Below, piece after piece: positions 54,327-64,000 of a stretch of DNA of 64,000 nt. The notes below the pieces were generated by a model. That model searched no databases. It was not told the origin of the DNA and was given only the letters and a program-made list of their open reading frames with translations. Numbering within the stretch: the stretch's first letter is position 1; every line of letters begins with the position of its first letter. The translations under genes were made by a program, and so were the position numbers. The stretch spans positions 139,890 through 203,889 of the forward strand of contig QLIY01000143.1 of NCBI GenBank assembly GCA_003260075.1, written 5' to 3'. This DNA comes from Phallusia mammillata (Eukaryota; Chordata; Ascidiacea; Phlebobranchia; Ascidiidae).

Positions 54327-56374
54327 TGTGAACAGGTACACACAGCAGTAAAAGAAGTATTTCAGAAAATACTCCTATTTTACAAAAGACCCTACAATAA
54401 GAAAATAACCATGGGATAAAGCAGGATTTTGATGCATATTGTTTTATGTAATGACAGCAATTACTAAACATCTTGGTAATTTCTTATTATGTTGTCTAAA
54501 TTAGTGACAATTTATTTTCCTGGATGCATTGCTATGTCATTAGGTGAACATTTACACAAAACAATAAAAGTAGGTGTCTATGCTGTTTAGACAAAATCAG
54601 GGACTAACTAAGCTCAATAAAATCCTGTCAATTACTAAAAAGGGATATATAAATATAGAAATTTTCTGTTCAGCAAACAAATTCTGATTTGCTCAATTTT
54701 CTGCCAATCAACTGCTGATATTTTGACAACAAATTCTTGATTTGGATTTAGCAATTTCATCACAGGAAGTTCTTGCTTCTCATGATGCAACAAAAGATTT
54801 AATGTTGTTACAAAACCTAACTCCAAACTAAATAGTGTTGAGATTTTTTTCGTTACAATAAATGTAATTTTTGTGTGGAATGGCAATTTTTCTGCGCAAA
54901 TGTGCGCGAACTAATTGACTTTTTTTTGACAGGTGGATTTACCGATTGATGCAACTTGTATGTAATGCCTGCAAGACAATCAGACAAAAAGAATTACCAA
55001 ATAAACACAACAGATTTTTACCAGTTTGACTGATTTACGTGGATTATTTGTGAAATAAGGCTTGTGATGACATAGAACTTCGTTGTACAACGTAAATTTA
55101 TCACAAATGTGTCAGATTTAGCAATGGAAGTTCTGCAAAACTACATGGACAACATTTTTTTACTCGGATACGTACATGTCAAAATCTTAATTTTTTTTTG
55201 ATTAAAAGGAAAATTCTGAAATGTTGCACAAAGGATAAACCCCCCACGCAGGCCATTCTTTTTAAACTGGAATGAATACAGCATAGGACTCAAAAATTAA
55301 CATTTACAACACAGGAGCAAAATCATTCATACTTAATCTTTAGGCATACAAATTTTGCGCAAATAACTGTGTCTACAACATGCATAAATATGTATCTCTT
55401 CTACCCCAACAATATAACACAAGCAACCAAAAAATAAACGTTTCATGAACAACAGAAAAGACTATGTTAAAAGGCAAATATGTGACAAAAAAACAGATTT
55501 TTTAGACTCAAATACACTATTTTTAAACTGTGGCCTACAACCATGACAAAATTCAAATTTACAAATTAAAAAAGCCATAAAAACGGAATCCAAGCCTCCA
55601 TAATTAAGTTAAATGCATTTACAAAACGGTTTATTAAATTTCAAGACCCATCCCACTGAAGGAAAATCATGGATTTTTTAATTTAGGTACGATACAACAT
55701 AAATTAATAGTTTTGTTAAATTTATTTTAACAAAATTAAAAATTGCATTCAAAAACACGTAAATTAAGAATAAATAGACTTTAATCTATTCATTAATTTA
55801 TTTTTAATTTAATTAAAGTGAATGCAAACAAATTAAATTAAAATCTTTGGAAATAACAAATATTTATTTGATACGGTACCTGAAATAAATTAACGGAAAC
55901 AATACAAGAACAACAGGAAAAGTCAAAATTAATTTCAGCTAACAAGTTCAAAACAAACAAAAACATCAAACATTTATTTTCCTATTGCACAATCTTGTAA
56001 TAAAAAAACAACTTTATAGATAATGTTCTACAATACTGACACAAAGCAATGCAAGTTTTTTTTTATCCTAAATCCAAAAAATGATTGAATAGGGTCGAAC
56101 CACACAAAAAAACAGTACAAGAAAACAAGAATGAATTAAAATTGACGTCCCGTTAAAGGAAAAAGTAAGTTCTACCGAAATCCATAATGTAACAGGCAAA
56201 TCGAGAGAATACCACCGCGATCGAAAAAAACTACCTTTTTTCATTCTCTCGCCGCAAATTAAATAGCACTGAAGATAGCGAAGCGTTTTAGCAGTTGTTA
56301 AAAAGGCGTCTGAATCAGCAAAGTGGTCTTCAATAGTGTTTACTGTCCACTTAGGTCAGTTTCGAAACTTAAAA

Positions 56375-56520
56375 ACCAACCAATAAAGAAGAACAACCTT
56401 GGTGTCACAAATTGCTGAAATAAGCAAAACCTCATCGGGGGGGGGGGGGTCAACCAATAAAGAAGAAAAACAACCTTGGTGTCACAAATTGCTGAAATAA
56501 GCAAAACCTCATCGGGTTTT
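56375..56520. repeat. Direct duplication of about 60 bp around a G run
   Basis: CAACCAATAAAGAAGAA to CAAAACCTCATCGGG appears before and after eleven G at about 56436-56447; the second copy has AAAAAC where the first has AAC. Confidence 0.92.
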
Positions 56521-57349
56521 GAAGTGTAGCCCAAGTTTTTGTGAAGTTTTTGTTACAAAGGACAACCGAATACGATTACCGATATGGACAGGTTTGTGTT
56601 CAAAGTTTATTATTTGTTTTAGTTGAAAATTGTTTGTCAGCAAACACAAAATGCATTAGATTTGAAAGTTAGTTAGGTTATTCTGTGACTTTACTGTTTA
56701 CTGTTTTAATTTTGAACAATAACATATGAACGGAATTCTAGAATAAATATTTGTGACGTATTCAATCGTTATGGTGACGTAAGTATATTTAATGGGCTTT
56801 TAGACAATTGTAAAATTTAAGGTAAACATTTGACCTTTTTGCTGTATTTGCTTTTAAAACGGCAAAGCAACATAGCAAATATGTTTTACGGGGAAAATAT
56901 ACGCCCAAGTAACCATTGGAATTTGCTTTTACAACCCAAATTGTTGTTCCTGAGTACAAAAGCAGAAAGCCTCGAAATTTTTGGTTGAGACAATTTGTGA
57001 TTGAAGTACACAAAAAATACATTATTTCTATGTGTTAAATTCACACATTGTGCTTTAGAAAGTGACATTTCCCAAATACAAATCGCTTTGCCACATGACA
57101 ATATAAGCTATGAGTTGTTCCAAAACGTATCGTTTTCAAGGGTGTATGGTTTCCTGACTCTTCCTAATTTAATTAAAAGAGTGATTTTGTCGCTTGATAG
57201 CGTCAGTCATTCATTGTGGAATAATGTGCTTTGTGCATTGAAAACGTAACATGTAGATTAATTGGCAAGGGAGAAATAAAATATTCGATCAAAACAGTAT
57301 AGTACATTTCTTCTATCACTTTTTAACCTGGTTGCTTACAAACATTGTT

Positions 57350-57550
57350 AATCAACCGTAGCGCTTGTTACATATACGGCCTTGCACGCTTAAAACAGGT
57401 TTCTAAACGAGCTTGATGCAGTCAACCATAGCGCTAGTCACATGGACGACTTTGCACACTTAAAGCGGGTTTCTAAACGAGCTTCGTACAGTCAACCATA
57501 GCGCTTGTTACATGGGGGGGGGGGTAGTCAGCCATAGCGCTTGTTACATT
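57350..57550. repeat. 70-bp minisatellite, block E
   Basis: Three units of the CMIP-intron minisatellite family, outside that gene, with a G run at about 57514-57523 and restart. Confidence 0.9.
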
Positions 57551-58431
57551 TGTGCAAAAATATCAATAGCCTATCACAAATCGGCAATTTAAAATGTCGT
57601 TTTGTATTTACATTCATAATAATCTATGTATACATTCAGATGTTTACGGGTTGCTTATAATAAATGAAAGGGCTCGTATTTTCCGTAATATTCAGGTATT
57701 TTTTATGACCATTTTCCTTCAAGTGATTTTTCGCTTAATCCGTACTTCCAGGATAACACGGACCGCAGCTCCTTAAACAACACAAACAGGATTACTTTAA
57801 TTAGACAGAAACCGGGGTCTAAAATACGAGCCAACTCTACCGTTGAGGAAAAATCGAATTTTAATGCTCCGTATCTAGTGTTTAATTACATTAAGAGCAC
57901 ATTATGTCACAGTGGAAATTTAACAAAAGCTTTAAGTTCTGAGAAACGACCTAAGCTAAATCAATTACGTATTATCTACGTCATAAGTATATCGCATTTA
58001 GCCGGATGTGGTATCGAATTAAGTGTATCGTCAATAAATAATTTCAAAGCAAGTATCGGGTAAAATTGATAATTAGTATGAGGTAATTTGATTGAGAAGG
58101 GAATGTTAATTGTTTTCTTTGTTTTACTTAATGTTTATATTAATAAAGCAAGATTTAAAATCAAAATTGGTGACAAGTTAAAATTTTGAACGGTATGTGG
58201 TCTGAATGTGTAATGAAAACTAATTCCCTATTTTTTCGAAAGAATACATTTTAAAATTTGCACACATGAAAATTAATATGTGATGTTTATTTGGTCTCTT
58301 TTTCCTGCACAAACCAACTTAAGCATCCCATAATGTATACCGCAGGCTCCGTAACCCATTTTCAAATCCTTGAAACATACATTTTGCATGATTATTTTGA
58401 CCGAAATCGCTTCTCAAAACCCCCTCTAGGG

Positions 58432-58737
58432 CTAGGATATCGTATTTCTAATCCATGATTGCCCTACACTTTTCACGTCAAAAGCGAGATCACCGCACCC
58501 ATTATAGTGTGGTTTTACAACGTTTTCGTCGCACAATGACCGAAAAATATCGTTTTTGTTGCGTAACTCAGCGCAAAACCAATACGATGCAATATCTTTG
58601 TCCTTTCTATCCCGTTTAGGTATAAAGACAACGAACTTGATATCCATTATATGTTCACTATACTCCTGTTGAATGACAAGAGTGTTTGTACTTTGATTTT
58701 GCTGGGCAATCTGCGCGTAGCATGTAACATATAACAA
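58432..58737 (-). CDS. Unidentified terminal exon or ORF, secreted-looking
   Basis: About 101 codons open on the minus strand, ending in a stop, with AATAAA at 58291-58286 some 140 nt further on. No in-frame ATG occurs before about residue 31 and a stop (TAA) lies upstream, so it would start at a splice acceptor such as GCGCAG near 58695. The translation has an NQS sequon, three Cys and mixed polar sequence (CAELRNKND, NGCGDLAFDV). I do not recognise the family; amino-acid composition is far less biased than surrounding chance ORFs. Confidence 0.35.
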   Translation of the reverse strand: MLYVTCYAQIAQQNQSTNTLVIQQEYSEHIMDIKFVVFIPKRDRKDKDIASYWFCAELRNKNDIFRSLCDENVVKPHYNGCGDLAFDVKSVGQSWIRNTIS

Positions 58738-59235
58738 GCATATACAGCTTAATTAAGCAATTTTGGTTGCAAAACCTGCAAACATGTTCAAGTACACGAT
58801 GTAACTGCAAACCCCACTAAACATTAAACTGTAACGACTGCGGTGCATGGATTGACAATTTTTTGATAAATACTAGGCTTTGAAAACATGCATAGAATGT
58901 TTTTTTTTGGGGGGGGGGGGGGGGGGGTGGCAATCTGCGCGTAGCATGCTACATATAACAAGCCTATGCAGCCAAATTAAGTAATTTTGGTTGCAAAACC
59001 TGCAGACATGTTTATGTAAACGATGTAACTGCAGCGCGTTTACCATCTATCCACAAATTGTGCCCACAATTTTGTCGCGCTTTATAACGTCTCAACGTTG
59101 CGCAGCTATTTCAGGCTTGGTGAATATTTCAGCGCAATTGTGCTGCTACGATTTGTGGGGGGGGGGTACCCGGCGAAATAAAGTCCAATGAACATTAAAC
59201 TACAATGGCTGCGGTGCATGGATTTACAGCTTTTT
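58690..59235. repeat. Duplications around G runs at 58.91 and 59.16 kb
   Basis: GGCAATCTGCGCGTAGCATG and the following 100 bases occur before and after a G run of about 17 at 58909-58927. A second G run follows at about 59157-59166. Confidence 0.85.
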
Positions 59236-59317
59236 GATAAATACTAGGTTTTTGGGGCTCAAAATCCATGGTGGGATTCCAATTTTTTGTCAGTCGACTC
59301 TATCACAAAAGTCATAT

Positions 59318-59406
<89 letters not shown>
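59318..59406 (+). repeat. Homopolymer run of 89 G inside a broken hAT MITE
   Basis: Left flank (ATGGTGGGATTCCAATTTTT to AAAAGTCATAT) is the left half of the GTGGTGGGATTCA MITE family; the right half does not follow. Confidence 0.95.
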
Positions 59407-59408
<2 letters not shown>

Positions 59409-59540
59409 CAAAAGGTATGTTACACATGCCTTTGGATGACTGTTTTGCGAAATTTTTTAACACTAGATTCTATTCTGTATCTTATTGTGTAAAATGGAAA
59501 TATTAGCATTAGCATTACCTTTAGCTTTTGTTTTTTAATA

Positions 59541-59640
59541 CAGAAAACCGTGGTTATAACAAATTCGGTTAATCCGGATCTTCGCATAATCCGGACAAAA
59601 ATTTTGGTCCGAACAGGTCCGGACTAATCGAGGTTTACTG
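59541..59640. mobile_element. Pogo/Tigger-like MITE, 100 bp, TA target site
   Basis: Ends CAGAAAACCGTGGTTATAAC and TAATCGAGGTTTACTG, flanked by TA on both sides (59539-59540, 59641-59642). Internal TTAATCCGGATCTTCGCA. Confidence 0.82.
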
Positions 59641-59929
59641 TAATTTCTGTTCTACATCTTGCTGTGGAAAAAGGGAAACTTACCCATTGTTTATCATTAA
59701 CTTAAGATTTTTGGTTTTCATATTAGCTTTATGGATCGCGAGTTCTTATAACGGCAAAGGGTCTATCATGAAAATACAATTAAAAAGTTTCAAAATCTTT
59801 GCTTTAAATGTTTTACACCACTGGTTTATGTGTTCAAATTTCGTAGTAAACTTGAAACTGTTTTGACGATGAACCTACTTCCTGTTTACACAACTTACCA
59901 ACTCCTATACAGTTTGACGCACTAGTTTA

Positions 59930-60145
59930 ATGAGATCTAACGTTTTGAAGCAGGTCACGTAAACGCAATAGATCATCAAGTTTGTTTTTGATTTTTAAAG
60001 AGCGGCGACCTTTTAAATTTCCGACTTGGTTTTAGACTTTATGTTTTAGCGAAACTGTGCTGCTACGATTTGGGGGGGGGGGTGGTCACGTAAACGCAAT
60101 AGATCAACAAGTTTGTTTTTGATTTTTAAAGAGCGGCGATTTGTT
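59930..60145. repeat. Direct duplication around a G run
   Basis: GGTCACGTAAACGCAATAGA with following text to GAGCGGCGA occurs before and after a G run at about 60072-60082. Confidence 0.9.
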
Positions 60146-60197
60146 TTAGTCCGCGAATTAAACTCAACGCAAATCCTAAATTGTTAAACAAAAACAA

Positions 60198-60290
60198 ACC
60201 TGCAGACAGTGCACACTGTTTCGGCCCATAAGGTATCATAGGAACAATGTGTATGTCTGCAGCTTATCATTTATTGGCTCAATGCTTTTA
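60198..60290. mobile_element. Short copy of the CTGCAGACAGTGCACAC inverted-repeat element
   Basis: Starts CCTGCAGACAGTGCACACTG and ends ATGTCTGCAGCTTATC; a deleted relative of 13331-13597. Confidence 0.65.
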
Positions 60291-61265
60291 CAAAAACAAA
60301 CCTTTTTTGTGAATGAATTGTCAGGCGTATTATAATAATTATTGCACGCAATACAACTTGATACTCATTTTTGTAATTGTACTTCTAACCACTGAATCTT
60401 TGTGGATTTAGTAACTGTTATGGCAGTGGTTAGTTAACGAAACTTCTTAAAACCCTAGAACGCTGACTTGAGTGTTTTTTATCAGCATTTTGTTTCATCT
60501 CGTGTATTCACCAGGTTGACCCTGATTCGACAAGTCCTAGTACAGAGAGGCTCATAACATTTTGCTTATTGCCGAGCTGATGTTCTATGCCTCACACGGT
60601 CGCCAATGTCCCCACTGAACTCAACAATAAGTCTAGACGCCCACCTAAATTAACAATAAAACACGGCTGTACGCCCACATGTTTGGACCATGTTTGGAGC
60701 TACATAACTAAGAAAATAGTTTTATTTTGATGCATGGTTGCCAATACCCATTTTTTATGTATACATTTTCAGCGGTCACAGGTTTTGCATAATTGCTTTC
60801 GAATAATATGGCTGGGTTGGGTTGTACGTCATTACTATAAAGTTTTTACGAGCTTGATTTAAACTTGCAAAGCTTTAACAAGTTATACGGTGGGCTGCAC
60901 AAAACTGGTTGGGAAATCGGTTTCAAACTTACAAAGTCATACACATATCAATCATCGCGGTTTAGTGCGCTAAACTGGTTAGGAAAATCGTTCAAATTGC
61001 ATGAAGTGTTTGACAAAACCGCCGACCCGTATCTTGTACTTCGTCCAAACCCTCCGGTAATTGACTGAGCTTGTTATGGTCAGTGACGTCAAATCCCATG
61101 AGAGGAGAGGCGTTACTTCCTAAAGAAGAAGTCCTTTTTATATCGTACATAGTGGCAACTACAAATAACGTTCAAACATAGTATCAATGTTATGTATACG
61201 AAGTTTGGCTTTAACTTATTAATTCGTTAGCAATCAAATGTTGCTGAATGAAATATGCTTAAAGG

Positions 61266-61445
61266 CAGTGGTGGGATTCAAATTATTTGTCAGTCGGTAC
61301 CATCACAAAAGTCATATTTTTCAGCCCGTTTTGTTACAAAAAATCCATTGACAGTAACCAATAATGCTAACCGGCTCGCTAAACTCAAAAAAATTCGTGA
61401 GACGGTTCTATAGAACTGGTTCGAACCGGCTGAATCCCACCACTG
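61266..61445. mobile_element. hAT-type MITE, 180 bp
   Basis: CAGTGGTGGGATTCAAATTA to CTGAATCCCACCACTG; flanks CTTAAAGG and CCTAAAGG differ at one base of eight. Confidence 0.88.
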
Positions 61446-62250
61446 CCTAAAGGTTACATGTGATACAGTACGCTTCATAAAACGTTTGAACTGTTAAGCA
61501 TTATATCCACCAATTGTGCCATCCATTATTTTGTGCTCCATAACGTTTCAACGTTACGCAGCTATTTCCGGCTTGGTAACCGTTTTGGTGTAATTTTGTC
61601 GCTGTGTGTTCTTTACCAAGCGACAATGCTTTTTGCTTTGATTTGTACACAAAAATTGTCATAATTTAAGTAGAAGTTTTAATTTAAAGTCAAAATTTCA
61701 GGTAATATTGACCTTACGTTGCTTGAAAACACACAAATACACACCAGGGGGCCTAGACGCCCTATTTACGAAGTTGTGTTTTATTCCAGCACTGTTATAC
61801 TGTACTGATTGATATGGCCGTTTTTCTTTGGGTGTTGATATAGTATTTTTTGTTATGCCCTGCTAGATGTTTAGATTAAATAACGCTACTGAACCACAAA
61901 GTTTATTCGTTCGTTAGTATAAAATCACAGTGCTCGCAGGTAAATCAAAATTTTGTGGAATTTTTTTTTCTATGGAATTGTTTTTTGTCTAATAACCTTA
62001 TTAATTTTTGTAGCAAACAATACGCAACAAAAATATGTATGTTTTTTTGTTTCTTACCAGCACAGCTATGCAGCTAGTTGTTTTAGTCATTGTGTTAGAA
62101 TTTTGTACATTTTTCACTTTAAATGATATAAAGCTGACAAATACATGGCCTGCTTTTTCGGCCTTGCAATACATTTAGCTCTGAAATTATTTGCACATAA
62201 TTGTAACCTTTCATGTAAATGATTTATTTGGACCTCAAAACGCGTTGAAA
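61446..62250. other. No feature recognised
   Basis: AT-rich single-copy-looking sequence without coding signal or clear repeats. Confidence 0.6.
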
Positions 62251-62259
62251 ACTAACCAT

Positions 62260-62475
62260 GGGCACTTACAATCGTAAAGATACCATTTGGCAATTCCCTA
62301 CTGCCCTTTTTCAAAAGCTGTGTTAAGCTATAGGTCAATTTTAATTGGGCAATCGTACCATGGGGGGGGGGACTTACAATCGTAATGATACCATTTGGCA
62401 ATTCCCTACTGCCCTTTTTCCAAAGCTGTGTTAAGCTATAGGTCAATTTTAATTGGGCAATCGTACCATTCTTTA
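62260..62475. repeat. Direct duplication of about 95 bp around a G run
   Basis: About 62265-62360 recurs at about 62371-62470 after a run of nine to ten G, with two base differences. Confidence 0.93.
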
Positions 62476-62599
62476 CGACCGCTACTATCCAACGTAAATT
62501 CAACAGCCTTGTGTATTTGGATCAACAATAGCTATACCAATTGAATACGAGGGACTATACGCGTTTCGGAACACAAAAGAACGTTGATATTGTGTACTG

Positions 62600-62907
62600 C
62601 AGGGGTCGGAAATCCCTGGCGCGCGTGCTTTGGTTGGCACTCGAAGTGGGTTTTTATGGCACGCCCACCGATTTGCGTGTTTGTTTTGAAGTACTAATTC
62701 AAATGTTACATTGCTTATTTTCAATAGTTGATCATTCCATATTCTTAAAATCCATCCTACACCGTCAAAGCCTATTTTTTCTGTTCACTATGGATATCAG
62801 CTGGTAGAAACCACTATTACTCAGAAAAATGTTGGCACGCGAAGTCATTACCACATGGAAATAACCAGTAAATTGGCACGCGTTGCTTAAAAGGTTGTCG
62901 ACCCCTG
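62600..62907. mobile_element. hAT-type MITE, 308 bp
   Basis: CAGGGGTCGGAAATCCCTGG to GGTTGTCGACCCCTG; flanks GTGTACTG and GTGTACAG differ at one base. Sister of the element at 15420. Confidence 0.9.
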
Positions 62908-63139
62908 GTGTACAGTAAAAGAAAACACTAAAAGTGAACGTTTTTAGGAACAACTAGCAATTTTCTGACTCGTGATTTTGCCAAATATGCAATTGATTTT
63001 CTCCCTCTTGGACATGTACTGTTAAGTTGTTACTTTTCGTGACAGTTAGATCGAGTTATTAAACATTTGTCTGATGCGCACAAAAATCTATTACCCGATA
63101 AAACTGACCTTTTTATTTTTGATTGGTTGGGCATTTTTT

Positions 63140-63660
63140 TGTAATCGAGTAGTTTGATTGTTGGGTTCGACTTGTGTCGAGTAGGTTTTCTCTGGTAACT
63201 CGAGTCTTTTCATTTTTCTCATTAGTCTTCTCAAGTATTTACCAAAAAGTGAATGAAGTTAAGTCGTTTTTTGAAAGTGACTCGAATAAAAATCGAGTTA
63301 TTGTATTTTTTCACATAAGTCGGGGGGGGGGGAGTAGTTTGATTGTTGGGTTCGACTTGGGTCGGGTCGAGTAGGTTTTCTGTGGTAACTCGAGTCTTCT
63401 TATTTTTCTCATTAGTCTTCTCAAGTATTTACTGAAAAGTGAATGAAGTTAAGTCGTTTTTTAAAAGTGACTCGAATAAAAATCGAGTTATTGTATTTTT
63501 TCACATAAGTCGATTCGTTTCTAGGTTTGACTGGAGTCAATTCGAGTAGTTTCTCGAGTGAATCGATTTCAGATTTTGACTCGAGTCAAGTCGTGTGTTT
63601 TTTCAAAATGTCTTAAGTCAAGTCGAGTAGTTTTTTTGAGTACTCGAGTTAACTCTGCCA
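63140..63660. repeat. ACTCGAG-rich repeat with a G-run duplication
   Basis: About 63145-63320 recurs at about 63333-63510 around a G run at 63322-63332. Beyond it short CTCGAGT/ACTCGAG and AGTCAAGTCGAGTAG words repeat up to the GPCR exon. Confidence 0.85.
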
Positions 63661-63722
63661 GAATTGCCGCCATTTCTCAAACCAATCTTCTCTTTATGTT
63701 ATCCATTATGTATCTTTTCCAG

Positions 63723-63902
63723 TGAATTTTACCGAAACCGGACTCTGACCTGCCCAACTTCAGTCAACCAAACAATTCATTGGCGCCGAATGTGTGTAGA
63801 AAACATAGAAGTGGTCGCATACCTACTCATACCCTTAGCTCTTTTCGGGATCATCGCCAACGTCGTCACCATCGTCGTCATCGTCAAGTCACCGCGGCTC
63901 AA
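63723..63902 (+). CDS. Probable class A GPCR exon (N-terminus and first membrane helix)
   Basis: Open from an acceptor (TTTTCCAG) to a GTAAGC donor, about 60 residues. It contains two N-glycosylation sequons (NRT, NQT) in a short extracellular part, then a helix VVAYLLIPLALFGIIANVVT continuing to IVVIV and the basic KSPRLK. The G-x-x-x-N pattern followed by a basic turn is typical of TM1 and intracellular loop 1 of rhodopsin-family receptors, especially peptide or FMRFamide-like ones. No in-frame ATG exists before the acceptor, so an upstream exon is required. The rest lies beyond the window. Confidence 0.75.
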
Positions 63903-64000
63903 GTAAGCCCTATGATGTCACTAGTTGATGACGTCACTGTTTGTGATTTTTTTTTTTGCTTTTTGAGTTTCTCAAGTTTCGGCTTCGAAAAAATTAAGGG

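Larger units (their letters stand above)
54327..58431. other. Region upstream of UBE2V, no gene recognised
   Basis: Very AT-rich, especially 55.2-56.1 kb. An 84-codon open frame on the minus strand at 54635-54886 has no supporting splice or start evidence and I do not call it. Contains a G-run duplication at about 56376-56520 and minisatellite block E. Confidence 0.6.

Noticed and set aside
54635-54886. 84-codon minus-strand frame upstream of UBE2V
   Set aside because: Composition follows the AT-rich background; no recognised domain, and UBE2V already has a convincing start at 54326.

Overview
This is about 64 kb of an AT-rich eukaryotic nuclear genome. Genes are split by long GT-AG introns packed with short transposons and minisatellites. 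The mixture fits an invertebrate deuterostome, most likely a tunicate (ascidian): small non-autonomous hAT elements, abundant TGACGTCA/TGACGTAA motifs, and intact orthologues of animal genes. The organism call is inference.

The main gene is on the minus strand and fills about 3.0-45.9 kb. Its exons were assembled by hand from reading frame, splice sites and phase. Together they encode a predicted protein of about 799 residues. From recalled family knowledge it aligns end to end with C-Maf-inducing protein (CMIP): an N-terminal PH domain, a helical middle region and C-terminal leucine-rich repeats. Twenty exons join with compatible phases and no internal stop. Four of them (7, 14, 19, 20) occur twice because the assembly contains local duplications.

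To the right, still on the minus strand, lie two exons of an axonemal dynein heavy chain (47.39-47.70 kb, AAA4 P-loop) that stop at a one-base gap. Next come the first three exons of a Ubc13-partner ubiquitin-conjugating enzyme variant (UBE2V/Mms2; 52.47-54.33 kb), whose last exon(s) I cannot find. An unidentified secreted-looking ORF lies at 58.43-58.74 kb. At the right edge, on the plus strand, an exon carries the N-terminus and first membrane helix of a probable class A GPCR (63.72-63.90 kb).

The most unusual property is structural. About 40 runs of 8 or more G lie on the plus strand, and I see no C run of 8 or more. At most of the sites inspected the run sits at the junction of an imperfect direct duplication of roughly 50-600 bp. 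Three runs are 54, 81 and 89 G long. Most of the eight one-base N gaps also have duplicated flanks. The simplest reading is an assembly of a highly heterozygous genome in which two haplotypes were laid end to end. The complete strand bias and the G filler deserve a check, because a real G-tract-associated tandem duplication process would look similar.

Other repeats include a family of roughly 70-bp minisatellites that recurs in several CMIP introns and beyond, a tRNA-like tandem array at 14.88-15.40 kb, and a 23-24-bp-period array of TGACGTA sites at 18.36-18.58 kb. There are also at least a dozen hAT-type elements, many with exact 8-bp target duplications. I see no rRNA gene, CRISPR array or complete tRNA.
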